This document shows positions 1 through 8,495 of a DNA stretch of 64,000 bases, in pieces. Origin of the DNA: Alcaligenes faecalis (lineage in GTDB: Bacteria; Pseudomonadota; Gammaproteobacteria; Burkholderiales; Burkholderiaceae_B); assembly GCF_041521385.1 (NCBI RefSeq), contig NZ_CP168006.1:1676979-1740978 (forward strand). Direction: 5' to 3'. The notes under the pieces are model-generated. The model was not told the origin of the DNA. It worked only from the letters and a program-made list of their open reading frames with translations, and did no database searches. Within the stretch, counting starts at the first letter, position 1, and the number at the start of each line of letters is the position of its first letter. The translations under genes were made by a program, and so were the position numbers.

Positions 1-3000
1 TGATCTGCGCCAAGCCCTCGTGCAAGCAGGGCATGGGCCAGACGATTCGCCTGGGTATTCAAGGTCTCATACGACACAGCCACATCGTCAACAATCAAGG
101 CCGGCGCATCCGGACACGCAGCAGCCTGCTGCTCAAACAGACGATGGACAGGTAGAGCCGACGAGTCAGTCAATGGGCCCGCACCCCAGCTCATCACCTG
201 CATTCGTTCCTGCTCCGCCAATAATGGCAGTTCTGCCATCGCGACATCCGCCTGGCTCAACATGGCCTGCAAAATCATCTGATAATGCTCTGCCATACGG
301 CGCACGGTCTGTGCCGAAAAACGAGCGCGATCGTAGCTGAAACGAAGATGCATGCCGTGGGCTGGATCCTCTCGCACTTCCAGGCTTAACTCGAACTGCG
401 CCTGTTGAGCCTCCAGAGGCAATACATGCACCTTCAGACCCGTATGCTGCGCAAATGCAGAAAAGTCTTCGTACAGGTAATTGAACATCACCTGAAACAA
501 AGGATTCACTCCAGAGCTACGGTCTGGCCGTAAAGCCTGAACCAGTTGATCAAACGGCAGATCCGCATGCGCCAATGCTTGTTGGTGGCTGTCACGAGCC
601 TGCTGCAACAACTGCCTCAAGGTCATGGACGGCTGGAAAGATTGCTGCAAGACAACAGTGTTCGCCAAAAAGCCCACCATCCGCTCCAAGCCCACTTGAT
701 CACGCAGGCTGACAGGGACTCCTAGACGAATGCTCGCTTGCCCGGTATAGCGATGCAACATGACATGCAGCGCCGCCATCAGCACCACAAATGGCGTAGC
801 CCCCACCTGACCAGCCAACTGCCTCAGTTGCTCCCCTCGCCTTGGCTCGATGCTCACATCATGATGAGCCGCCTGCCGGGTCCCTGCCACTTGAGCAGGA
901 AAGTCATAAGGCAAGGCCAGTACAGGATGCTCTGACCCTAAAGTCTTTTGCCAATACGCCATCGCTTCGATATGGCTCGCTGCCTTTGTCGAAGACTGCC
1001 AGGCGGCATAATCCACATAGTGCAAGACAGGGTCATCCGGTTGGGCCCCTTTCCCTTGCAAGGCAGCATACAAAGCCCCCAAGTCATCGAGCAAAATCTG
1101 CATCGATGCAGCATCCGAAATAATATGGTGCATAACCAGCACCAGTACGTGCTGTTGGGCGGACTGGCTGATCAGCAGGGCACGCTGCGCAGGTCCTGCC
1201 AGCAAATCAAAGGGCCGAGCGCAGAAATCCTGAATGATCTGCTCCCTCGTTTGAAGCGCCGAGCCACCGGACTGTCGGTACTCCAAGGCAATGGTAGATG
1301 TCTGCTGCAATCGCTGCCGGATCTGGCCATCTGCTTGAACCTCAAAACCGGTGCGCAACACACCATGGCGCTGTACCAATTGCTCCACAGCTTGTTTGAA
1401 AAGCACCAAATCCAGATTTCCGTCAATCTGCATGGCCCCTTGAACATGGTAAGCCGTACTGGCGGGATCCAATTTCCACAAAAACCATTGGCTTGACTGT
1501 TCCTGAGACAAGGGCTGAGCCAAAGCGCGCATCTGCTCATCCAAACGGAGAATCGGCGTCACGGTCCGTGTCTGATCCTGTTGCCGCAAGCGGATAGCCC
1601 GACTCATCGCCGCCAGACCTGGATGAGAGAACACATCACGCGGTTGGAACACAATCTTGTAATGAGCACTAACGCGCATAGCCAATTGCGCTGCGCTCAA
1701 GGAATTGCCACCTAACATGAAGAAATGGCTTTCCGGTACAAACTCGCTTCCTGACGGCCCTCCCAACAACTCAGCCCAGAATTCGGCCAAGGTCTCACGA
1801 ATTGCCCTATCCTCCGCACTTTCGGCCGGATCCACAACCGTCCCCCCCTGCCCGTCCGGACTCGCCTTGCTCAGATGCCCATTCACAAAAATGGCATACG
1901 CATCCAAGGTATCTTGCTGCCACTGGGCGCGACACGCCTGACGTTGCAACTTGCCGCTGGAAGTCTTGGGCATGCCTGAGCCATTCAGCAAAGCGATCAC
2001 TTTGGGAGCTTCGCCAAGATACGGTCCCAAGGCATCCACAATCTGTTGGGCTAACTCATGCGGACTGACCCGCTTTTGCACCGCTCGCGATACTTCTGCG
2101 GCAATCCCAACCCCCTCTTTTCCCTCGACATCAACCGCGAAGGCCGCCACCCGCCCCTTGCGTACCGCGCTGACATCTATTTCGATCCGCTGCTCCAGAT
2201 CCTGCGGATACACATTGTGTCCACGCACAATGATCATGTCTTTCAAACGGCCTGCAATGAACAACTGGTTTTGATATTGAAATCCCAAATCCCCAGTACG
2301 TAACCAACGCATACCGGACTTGTCTGTTACGAAGGTGTGAGCCGAAGCCTGAGGATTGCGCCAATAGCCTGCGGCGACGCTCGGACCACTGGCCCATATT
2401 TCACCGATACCATCGCCTATTTCCTGCTCAAGGCTTTGCGGATTGACAATGCGCACAGTGTGTTCGGGAGCAGTTTGACCGCAACCAACCAGGACAGTCC
2501 CTTCAGGATCGACCTGCACCCGCCCCTGTCCCAACATGCTTGCCGAAAAAGCCTGAGTATGCATGCCTACACCACGCTGCCCACCCGTGATATACAGCGT
2601 TGCTTCCGCCAAGCCATAGCAGGGATACACTGCCTGGGCAGCAAAACCGCAAGCACTGAAACGATCGACGAAGTCACGCATCGTGTCATGGCGTACTGGC
2701 TCTGCCCCGGTATAGGCAACACGCCAATGACTTAAATCCAAATGACGACAATCCTGCGACTTGATCCGATCCAAACACAGACGATAGGCAAAGTCCGGAC
2801 CACCGCTGATACTGATGCGATAACGATCAATCAGTTGTAACCAACGTAACGGGCTAGCCGTAAAATACTGAGGCGAACACAGCACGCAGGGTATGCCGCT
2901 ATAGAAAGGCTGCAACAAGCCACCAATCAGGCCCATATCGTGAAACAAGGGCGACCACACCCCAAAACAGTCGCGGGAACTGATGGACAAGCCGTAACGA

Positions 3001-3620
3001 ATCGCCGCCTCGTTAGCCATCAAGCACGCATGAGTCACCATCACACCCTTGGGGGCGGAGGTTGAACCCGAGGTGTACTGCAAAAAGGCAATATCAGACT
3101 GCTGTGGACCCTGTGCCTGCCACTGGTTCGCCTCTTGCTCATCCACCTGGTCAACCTGAATAGACTTTTGTGCGCCTAGTTGCTGTGTCACATCGGGCAA
3201 CAAGGACGCCAGTCGACTTGTTGCCAGGATCACACTGGCCTGCGCATCGCTGGCAATTCCGGTCAGACGCTTCAAATGCTGAGGACGATTGGACTCAGGA
3301 GGAAAGACAGGAACGGCAATGACTCCCGCCGCAAAACACGCAAACAAGCTGACGACATAGTGCTCATCGTTATCGAGCAGCAGTAAGGCCCGCTCTCCAG
3401 CGGGAACCGTCTTTTGCAGCACTGCCGCCAGGGCTCGAACTGAACGCCAGATTGCGGTGTAGGAAAAGACCTTCTCCACCGTTTCACCCTGCTCCATGCC
3501 CGCCACAATCAAGGCCGTCTCGGTGCCACGGCATTCAGCCAATGCCTGTAGCCTCTGCACAAAATCAACAGAAGGCACAAACTGCTCAGCGCCAGAAGTC
3601 AGGGGCTGCTGCATCATCAT
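1..3620 (-). CDS. Non-ribosomal peptide synthetase, FAAL-PCP-C-(A) start module (partial, runs off the window)
   Basis: I translated the minus strand from 3620 to the window edge and found one open frame of about 1200 codons. Residues ~1-580 form a fatty acyl-AMP ligase: TSGST...PKG near 182, FHDMGLIGG near 225 and YPCYGLAEAT near 333 are FAAL rather than ordinary acyl-CoA-ligase signatures, followed by RTGDLGF and GRLKDMIIVRG. A carrier domain with GGNSLS (phosphopantetheine Ser near 639) follows. A condensation domain spans ~690-1120 with HHIISDA near 831, where the usual final Gly is Ala. A second adenylation domain begins near 1150 and is cut by the edge. Such a loading module activates a fatty acid as the adenylate and condenses it with the first amino acid, giving an N-acylated peptide. 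Start is one of three consecutive ATGs (3620, 3617, 3614) behind AAGGAATAGAGG. Neighbouring MbtH, thioesterase and ECF sigma genes and Fur boxes suggest an acylated siderophore; the product is inferred. Confidence 0.9.
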   Translation of the reverse strand, partial: MMMQQPLTSGAEQFVPSVDFVQRLQALAECRGTETALIVAGMEQGETVEKVFSYTAIWRSVRALAAVLQKTVPAGERALLLLDNDEHYVVSLFACFAAGVIAVPVFPPESNRPQHLKRLTGIASDAQASVILATSRLASLLPDVTQQLGAQKSIQVDQVDEQEANQWQAQGPQQSDIAFLQYTSGSTSAPKGVMVTHACLMANEAAIRYGLSISSRDCFGVWSPLFHDMGLIGGLLQPFYSGIPCVLCSPQYFTASPLRWLQLIDRYRISISGGPDFAYRLCLDRIKSQDCRHLDLSHWRVAYTGAEPVRHDTMRDFVDRFSACGFAAQAVYPCYGLAEATLYITGGQRGVGMHTQAFSASMLGQGRVQVDPEGTVLVGCGQTAPEHTVRIVNPQSLEQEIGDGIGEIWASGPSVAAGYWRNPQASAHTFVTDKSGMRWLRTGDLGFQYQNQLFIAGRLKDMIIVRGHNVYPQDLEQRIEIDVSAVRKGRVAAFAVDVEGKEGVGIAAEVSRAVQKRVSPHELAQQIVDALGPYLGEAPKVIALLNGSGMPKTSSGKLQRQACRAQWQQDTLDAYAIFVNGHLSKASPDGQGGTVVDPAESAEDRAIRETLAEFWAELLGGPSGSEFVPESHFFMLGGNSLSAAQLAMRVSAHYKIVFQPRDVFSHPGLAAMSRAIRLRQQDQTRTVTPILRLDEQMRALAQPLSQEQSSQWFLWKLDPASTAYHVQGAMQIDGNLDLVLFKQAVEQLVQRHGVLRTGFEVQADGQIRQRLQQTSTIALEYRQSGGSALQTREQIIQDFCARPFDLLAGPAQRALLISQSAQQHVLVLVMHHIISDAASMQILLDDLGALYAALQGKGAQPDDPVLHYVDYAAWQSSTKAASHIEAMAYWQKTLGSEHPVLALPYDFPAQVAGTRQAAHHDVSIEPRRGEQLRQLAGQVGATPFVVLMAALHVMLHRYTGQASIRLGVPVSLRDQVGLERMVGFLANTVVLQQSFQPSMTLRQLLQQARDSHQQALAHADLPFDQLVQALRPDRSSGVNPLFQVMFNYLYEDFSAFAQHTGLKVHVLPLEAQQAQFELSLEVREDPAHGMHLRFSYDRARFSAQTVRRMAEHYQMILQAMLSQADVAMAELPLLAEQERMQVMSWGAGPLTDSSALPVHRLFEQQAAACPDAPALIVDDVAVSYETLNTQANRLAHALLARGLGAD

Positions 3621-3702
3621 CCTCTATTCCTTTTGACAAACCAACACGAGCCTTGCGCACCTCGATGACGCAACGACCCTTATGCAATACGCAAGGCAAC
3701 CA

Positions 3703-4428
3703 TCAACGATTCAGGACCGCGGGAAAGGGCTGAACCACCCGCATCAAGGCATTGAGGCGATCCAACACCTGAGTCTGTTGCTGCCAGATGAAAAAGTGAT
3801 TGCCATCAAACCAGTCCACGGTAAAACAGCCGGCTCCTTCCTGTTTCCAGGCTTGCAGACGATCAGGCGCGATATCATCCACCCGTCCGGCAAAGACGTG
3901 CAAAGGTACCGGCAAAGGTTCAGATAGATAGATATGCTGATAACTAGCGCACAGCCGATAATCCGCCCTCAACGTATCCAGTGTCATGCGCAACAGCTCC
4001 GCATTGGCAAAGACGGCCTCTGGCGTCCCCCCCTGCTCACGCAAATCGGCAATCAAGGCCTGATCATTATCTTTATTGGCAAAGCGATCGGGATCGCGCA
4101 CAGACGGCGCCGGGCTGGCCGACGCAATCAGGGCCTTAGGCAAAGCCAAATCGTGCTGCTGCCGATACACAGTCACCCCGTAGGCCAGCAGGGCTCCCAT
4201 GCTATGGCCAAACAGAACATAATCCCCTTGCATATGCTCGGCATAGTCATGACAAATGCGCTCCACCAGGGTGCGGAAATGCTCTTCGCACGGCTCATTC
4301 ATTCGCATGCCACGTCCGGGCAGCTCCAAAGGCAATAGCTGCACCTTAGGTGACAAATGCCGACGCCATCGCAAATACATGGTTGCACTGGCTCCAGCAC
4401 ACGGCAGAGCCAGCAATTTAAGCGTCAT
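3703..4428 (-). CDS. Type II thioesterase of the NRPS cluster
   Basis: This is an alpha/beta hydrolase of 241 residues of the stand-alone thioesterase family that removes wrong or stalled acyl groups from NRPS carrier domains. The N-terminus LLALPCAGA is the typical TE II opening. GHSMG (nucleophile Ser near 76), a late Asp in GRVDDIAP and GNHFF (catalytic His) complete the triad. The start at 4428 is chosen over an upstream in-frame start because its ATG overlaps the TGA of the mbtH-like gene (ATGA), indicating translational coupling, and because it fits the family length. It lies 83 bp upstream of the NRPS start on the same strand. Confidence 0.9.
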   Translation of the reverse strand: MTLKLLALPCAGASATMYLRWRRHLSPKVQLLPLELPGRGMRMNEPCEEHFRTLVERICHDYAEHMQGDYVLFGHSMGALLAYGVTVYRQQHDLALPKALIASASPAPSVRDPDRFANKDNDQALIADLREQGGTPEAVFANAELLRMTLDTLRADYRLCASYQHIYLSEPLPVPLHVFAGRVDDIAPDRLQAWKQEGAGCFTVDWFDGNHFFIWQQQTQVLDRLNALMRVVQPFPAVLNR

Positions 4429-4667
4429 GATTGAACAGTTTTGTTGGTAGCCTGCTCCTGCATCCACTGGCGCAGGGACAAGGGGCGCATGTCGGTCCAA
4501 TGGGTTTTGACGTAATCAAGAACGTGTTGCTTGTCCCCTTTGACCCCTTCTACAGCACTCCACCCTCCAGGCACCGATTTCCATTCTGGCCAGATCGAGT
4601 ATTGCTCTTCATGATTGACCAGAACGATAAACATCTCGTCCTCACGATCGAAACAACTGACTGTCAT
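4425..4667 (-). CDS. MbtH-like NRPS accessory protein
   Basis: This 80-residue protein carries the MbtH family pattern: [10 protein letters not shown], then P-G-GW, and a C-terminal WTDMRPLSL. MbtH-like proteins bind adenylation domains of NRPSs and are needed for their folding or activity. The gene starts behind a GGGAG ribosome-binding site and overlaps the thioesterase start by four bases. A Fur box lies just upstream, so it is probably the first gene of the iron-regulated NRPS operon (mbtH-TE-NRPS). Confidence 0.93.
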   Translation of the reverse strand: MTVSCFDREDEMFIVLVNHEEQYSIWPEWKSVPGGWSAVEGVKGDKQHVLDYVKTHWTDMRPLSLRQWMQEQATNKTVQS

Positions 4668-4684
4668 CGACGACTCCCTTCATG

Positions 4685-4703
4685 GTTAATGATTCTCATT
4701 ACC
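4685..4703. promoter_or_regulatory. Fur box upstream of the mbtH-TE-NRPS operon
   Basis: GTTAATGATTCTCATTACC matches 15 of 19 positions of the palindromic Fur consensus. It lies 18 bp before the mbtH-like start, where Fur-Fe(II) would block transcription of the operon when iron is plentiful. Confidence 0.75.
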
Positions 4704-4780
4704 CAATAAGGACGAAGATTGAAGCTTTTTGTTTAATAAAGTCTGTTGCAGTCAGTTTTTGTAGGAACTCCCTGCCGATT

Positions 4781-5341
4781 TCATGACATGGAGTACTGTA
4801 CAAATGCACGGCAAATCTCACACCGCATCAAGGCTTCACGTACATTTTTCAAGTAGGTATTCACGGAAGCCGCTGAACAACTCAGTTCTATTGCTATCTC
4901 TCTTTGAGTCATATTGTGAGCGTAATGCAGTAAAAAAGCCTGACGCTGACATTCTGGCTGTGCGCTCAGCTTGGCTAGCACCGCAGCCCACACCTGCTTG
5001 AAATAGATGGTTTGCTCTGGCGTTTTGCAAGCGGACTCTACGGCTCCCAGAGCGTGTTCACTATAGTCATCACTGATATGCACGCCTTGCCGGACGGAAC
5101 GGCGATAAATATCCAAAGCGATATTTCGCACTACCTGGCAGCAATATGCTTTGCTATTGCGTATCTCTTCAGGGATATTGCCATGACATACACGGACATA
5201 GGCATCCTGAATAATCTCTTCAGCAACCGCTGCGTTTTTGACAATATCAAAGGCTATACGGGCGAGTTGTGCCCTGTCCTTTGTAAAAACGAGACATAAA
5301 TGCTCTCTGCAGAAACCTGTACGGCTTTCAACGTCCAACAT
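4781..5341 (-). CDS. ECF sigma factor of the FecI/PvdS iron-starvation type
   Basis: This 186-residue sigma-70 family protein has region 2 near residues 20-90 (AEEIIQDAYVRV, AYCCQVVRNIALDIYRR) and region 4 near 120-175 with the helix-turn-helix MTQREIAIELSCSAASVNTYLKN. It resembles PvdS/FecI proteins that direct RNA polymerase to siderophore synthesis and uptake genes. A PvdS-like role is favoured because no FecR-type anti-sigma factor or TonB-dependent receptor lies beside it in this window and because the NRPS operon follows 113 bp downstream on the same strand. A Fur box sits upstream of its start. Confidence 0.88.
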   Translation of the reverse strand: MLDVESRTGFCREHLCLVFTKDRAQLARIAFDIVKNAAVAEEIIQDAYVRVCHGNIPEEIRNSKAYCCQVVRNIALDIYRRSVRQGVHISDDYSEHALGAVESACKTPEQTIYFKQVWAAVLAKLSAQPECQRQAFLLHYAHNMTQREIAIELSCSAASVNTYLKNVREALMRCEICRAFVQYSMS

Positions 5342-5364
5342 ATCTCCACCACAAGTCCATGAAT

Positions 5365-5383
5365 GCGATTGATTATCAATAGC
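5365..5383. promoter_or_regulatory. Putative Fur box upstream of the ECF sigma gene
   Basis: GCGATTGATTATCAATAGC matches 14 of 19 Fur consensus positions in the reverse orientation, centred on TGATAATCA. It is 23 bp before the sigma factor start, consistent with iron control of the sigma factor itself. Confidence 0.55.
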
Positions 5384-5537
5384 ATTCTACATATTGTGGT
5401 AGGGAAAGCTACCGGACGTTTCTTGATAGTAATTAATAAAAAATATGAAATATGTATTTTTGATTTATTTTATTAAATAATAAGCAGCTAAATATTTCAC
5501 ATCATCTTTTTTTATATTAGTAAATAATAATTACAAC

Positions 5538-5556
5538 AATTCCCATTATCATTATT
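5538..5556. promoter_or_regulatory. Fur-like box in AT-rich gap without a clear target gene
   Basis: The minus strand reads AATAATGATAAT followed by a diverged half, 13 of 19 matches to the Fur consensus with two perfect NATWAT units. It lies about 200 bp from the sigma factor start and 7 bp before a plus-strand ATG (5563) that opens only a 24-codon frame (5563-5637). The gap 5342-5792 is markedly AT-rich and otherwise shows no gene. Confidence 0.4.
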
Positions 5557-5745
5557 GTTTTTATGGACTTACCACCTGTTCCAATTCAAGCGAAAACACG
5601 CCTCCGAAACTTATCCAACTTTTTTATTGATACCTGACCGAGCAACAGACCCGATCAATCATTTGCATATAAACACTCATCAAGAGGCACTTTTACAACA
5701 AGCCACTCGCCTTCAAAAACGACTGCCTACATCCAGACCCATAAT

Positions 5746-5771
5746 AAAAAACCGGCATAAGCCGGTTTTTT
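5746..5771. terminator. Rho-independent terminator downstream of the OmpA-type lipoprotein gene
   Basis: An ACCGGC-ATAA-GCCGGT hairpin is flanked by A-runs on the left and T-runs on the right, so it can work on both strands. It lies 22 bp beyond the stop of the minus-strand lipoprotein gene. Confidence 0.85.
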
Positions 5772-5792
5772 ACAGACAAATCTACAATGCCC

Positions 5793-6455
5793 TTACCTCT
5801 GCGGTGCGTACAGATACAACTCCACACGACGGTTCATGGCTCGGCCTTCAGCCGTCGCATTATCACCGATAGGAGCATTCGGGCCACGACCTTCCACCAT
5901 CAGACGGCCTTGTCCCACACCTTGCTGTGTCAGGTAGTTGGTCACAGAACTGGCACGATTAACCGACAAAGTCTGGTTGGTTTGCGCCGAGCCAGTGCTG
6001 TCAGTATGACCGACAGCCTTAGCACGCAACTCGGGATGTTGATTCATGGCACGGGCAACACTGTCGAGTACAGGCAACAAAGCGGGCTTCAACTGATAAC
6101 GGCCCGTATCAAAAGACACGCTGCTAGGAATATTGACCCGCAGGCTGCCATCAGCCATTTCGGTCACGTCCACACCCAGTCCAGTTGCCCCAGACTGCTG
6201 AACATCCTTTTTGATGCCAGACCAGTTATACGCGGCAATACCACCAGCCAGGGCACCGATACCGGCACCGATCATGGCGGCCTTGCTGCTATCGCCGATC
6301 AAGGCCCCAATACCCGCCCCCACAGCAGCACCACCACCCGCACCCATTGCGGTGCGACCACCAGTGCTCATATTGTCCATCGTGCCGCAAGCGGCCAAAA
6401 GGGAAAGAGCACCTGCGCATGCTGCTAATTTTGCCGAACGAATGGAAATTGTCAT
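5793..6455 (-). CDS. OmpA-family lipoprotein with glycine-zipper segment
   Basis: This 220-residue envelope protein has a lipoprotein signal ending in LSLLAAC (lipidated Cys near 23). A glycine-rich segment (~35-75, repeated GAGIGAL/GAGGGAA) is of the glycine-zipper type. A C-terminal OmpA/Pal-like peptidoglycan-binding domain occupies ~95-220, with the SFDTGRYQLKP, GHTDSTG and NRASSVTNYL motifs and a final NRRVELYL. It resembles E. coli YiaD. Such proteins anchor the outer membrane to peptidoglycan. The start has GGAG nine bases upstream. It appears monocistronic, with a strong terminator after it. Confidence 0.9.
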   Translation of the reverse strand: MTISIRSAKLAACAGALSLLAACGTMDNMSTGGRTAMGAGGGAAVGAGIGALIGDSSKAAMIGAGIGALAGGIAAYNWSGIKKDVQQSGATGLGVDVTEMADGSLRVNIPSSVSFDTGRYQLKPALLPVLDSVARAMNQHPELRAKAVGHTDSTGSAQTNQTLSVNRASSVTNYLTQQGVGQGRLMVEGRGPNAPIGDNATAEGRAMNRRVELYLYAPQR

Positions 6456-6637
6456 TATTGGCTCCGTAATCTTAAGTTAAGTACCAAGACCGCTTGAATG
6501 CCTCTAATACTAGCAAGAGGCACACCAAGCAGGTACTTCAAAACAGACTTCACTGCCTTGTTTAACAATTCTTGATCTTGCCAGCGACCAGACCAATTTC
6601 AGTCACTCATTGCCTTGGGGGCTAAGCCCTTGAATCC

Positions 6638-7627
6638 TTAGAACAACTCGGCACCCGAGTCAGCAACGACTTCTTTGTACTTCTTAAGATCACTGCTGAC
6701 AAGTTCACTGAATTCAGCCATTGTGCCAGGCTCAACATCCGAGCCCATGGTGGCCAGAGCTTCACGCACGGCGGGGTCCATCAAGGCCTTGGCGTAAGCA
6801 CCATGCAGTTTGTCCAGCACAGGTTGTGGCGTACCGCCAGTTGCGAACACACCGAACCAAGTACCCAAATCAAACGGTTTCACGCCAGCCTGCTCCATGG
6901 TGGGAACTTCCGGCAAGAAAGTAGAACGATCCAGAGTCGTCACAGCCAAGGCTTTAACGGTATCGGCCTTGATCAACGGCGCAGCCGAAGCCAGGTTATC
7001 GAACATGAAATGCACCTGACCAGCCAGCAAGGCGGTCTTGGCCGGATTCGCACCCGCATAAGGCACGTGCACGGAATTGATTTCGGCACGGGTATTCAAG
7101 ACCTCGCCTGCCAGATGACCGGCACTGCCGTTACCACCCGAGGCAAAGTTCATTTGACCAGGATGTTCTTTGGCGTAGTTGATCAGGTCTTGCACCGAAG
7201 CAATCTTGTTTTGCTCGGCAAACTCTTTATTGACGATCAGAATGTTAGGCACCGAGGCAACCAGGGCGATAGGTGCAAAGCTTTCGACCGGGTCAAACGG
7301 TATCGCCTTGTACAACCAGGGATTGATGGCATTGATTGCCACCGCCCCCATCATCAAGGTGTAACCGTCGGGCGCGGCCTTGGCCACGATGCTGGCACCA
7401 ATATTGCCACCTGCACCTGATTTGTTCTCCACCACGACCGTCCCCAGATCGTCTTTGACGCGTTCAGCCAGCAAGCGAGCCATGCTGTCCAAAGGGCCAC
7501 CCGGCGGGTAAGGCACCACGAACTGGATAGGTTTGGCTGGATAAGCATCCTCTGCCATGACAGCCGGGGCCGCCATGATAGTCGCAACACCAGAGACAGC
7601 CAGCAGCCACTTACGGACTCGAAACAT
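6638..7627 (-). CDS. Bug/TctC-family periplasmic solute-binding protein (orphan)
   Basis: This 329-residue protein has a Sec signal peptide (cleavage near APAVMAE) and the tripartite tricarboxylate transporter receptor fold: YPAKPIQFVVPYPPGGPLDSMAR, then ENKSGAGGNIG, and NFASGGNGSAGHLAGE. Bug proteins bind carboxylates or aromatic acids. These receptors are strongly expanded in Bordetella-like genomes and often lack transporter subunits nearby. No TctA/TctB genes occur here. The start at 7627 follows AAGGA; an upstream in-frame start would place 20 residues before the signal peptide. It lies 70 bp after aapP with a hairpin between. Confidence 0.88.
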   Translation of the reverse strand: MFRVRKWLLAVSGVATIMAAPAVMAEDAYPAKPIQFVVPYPPGGPLDSMARLLAERVKDDLGTVVVENKSGAGGNIGASIVAKAAPDGYTLMMGAVAINAINPWLYKAIPFDPVESFAPIALVASVPNILIVNKEFAEQNKIASVQDLINYAKEHPGQMNFASGGNGSAGHLAGEVLNTRAEINSVHVPYAGANPAKTALLAGQVHFMFDNLASAAPLIKADTVKALAVTTLDRSTFLPEVPTMEQAGVKPFDLGTWFGVFATGGTPQPVLDKLHGAYAKALMDPAVREALATMGSDVEPGTMAEFSELVSSDLKKYKEVVADSGAELF

Positions 7628-7643
7628 TACTTTTTTCCTTGAA

Positions 7644-7679
7644 ATAAAAATCCACATGGGCTGCTCAAGGCAGCCCATG
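7644..7679 (-). terminator. Intercistronic hairpin between aapP and the Bug receptor gene
   Basis: CATGGGCTGC and GCAGCCCATG form a perfect 10-bp stem with a 5-nt loop. On the minus strand it is followed by GGATTTTTATTT, so it can end the aapJQMP transcript. It also stands just before the ribosome-binding site of the Bug gene. Confidence 0.65.
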
Positions 7680-7697
7680 CAGAGCAACCATTGATCC

Positions 7698-8435
7698 TTA
7701 ATGAATGATCTGGCTTAAAAACTCGCGCGTCCTTTCACTGCGTGGCGAGTCAAAGAACTCATCAGGTGTATTTTGCTCAATGATTTCACCCTGATCCATA
7801 AAAATGACCCGATCAGCCACTTTACGCGCAAAACCCATTTCGTGGGTCACACACAGCATGGTCATGCCACTATGCGCCAGCTCGACCATGACTTCCAACA
7901 CTTCCTTGACCATTTCCGGGTCCAGCGCCGAGGTCGGCTCGTCAAACAACATGATCTTAGGCTCCATGCACAATGACCGGGCGATAGCCACACGCTGTTG
8001 CTGCCCACCGGAAAGCTGTCCGGGATACTTGTTGGCCTGCTCTGGAATACGCACACGCTCCAGATATTGCATGGCCAATTCCTGAGCCTGGGCCTTGGTC
8101 TTGCGACGTACCCACATCGGTCCCAAAGTCAGGTTCTCCATCACGGTCAGGTGAGGAAACAGGTTGAAATGTTGAAACACCATGCCCACATCACGCCGAA
8201 TGGCCTCGACCTGACGCACATCGTTGGTCAGTTCTTCACCAGCCACAATAATCTGCCCTTGCTGATGCTCTTCCAGGCGGTTGATGCATCGGATCAAGGT
8301 AGACTTGCCCGAACCCGAAGGCCCGCAAATAACGATGCGCTCGCCAGGGGCCACATCCAGATTGATATCGCGCAGTACATGGAACTGCCCGTACCATTTA
8401 TTGACGTTCTTTAGCTGAATAATGGCGTCTGCCAT
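7698..8435 (-). CDS. aapP: Amino-acid ABC transporter ATP-binding protein
   Basis: This 245-residue ATPase of the polar amino-acid uptake family has Walker [10 protein letters not shown] (near 40), the Q-loop region [13 protein letters not shown], signature LSGGQQQR, Walker [13 protein letters not shown] and the switch His in CVTHEMGFA. It would energise the AapQ/AapM permease from the cytoplasm. It is the last gene of the aapJ-aapQ-aapM-aapP series, all on the minus strand. Confidence 0.93.
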   Translation of the reverse strand: MADAIIQLKNVNKWYGQFHVLRDINLDVAPGERIVICGPSGSGKSTLIRCINRLEEHQQGQIIVAGEELTNDVRQVEAIRRDVGMVFQHFNLFPHLTVMENLTLGPMWVRRKTKAQAQELAMQYLERVRIPEQANKYPGQLSGGQQQRVAIARSLCMEPKIMLFDEPTSALDPEMVKEVLEVMVELAHSGMTMLCVTHEMGFARKVADRVIFMDQGEIIEQNTPDEFFDSPRSERTREFLSQIIH

Positions 8436-8495
8436 GCAAAACTCCTTGTCTGGCCAGCAAAGCGCCCGGTCTTACCCAAGGCCTTGCTACCTGTG

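Noticed and set aside
5555..5872. 105-codon plus-strand frame after the Fur-like box
   Set aside because: It crosses the OmpA terminator and the end of the OmpA gene, and has no ribosome-binding site or domain.
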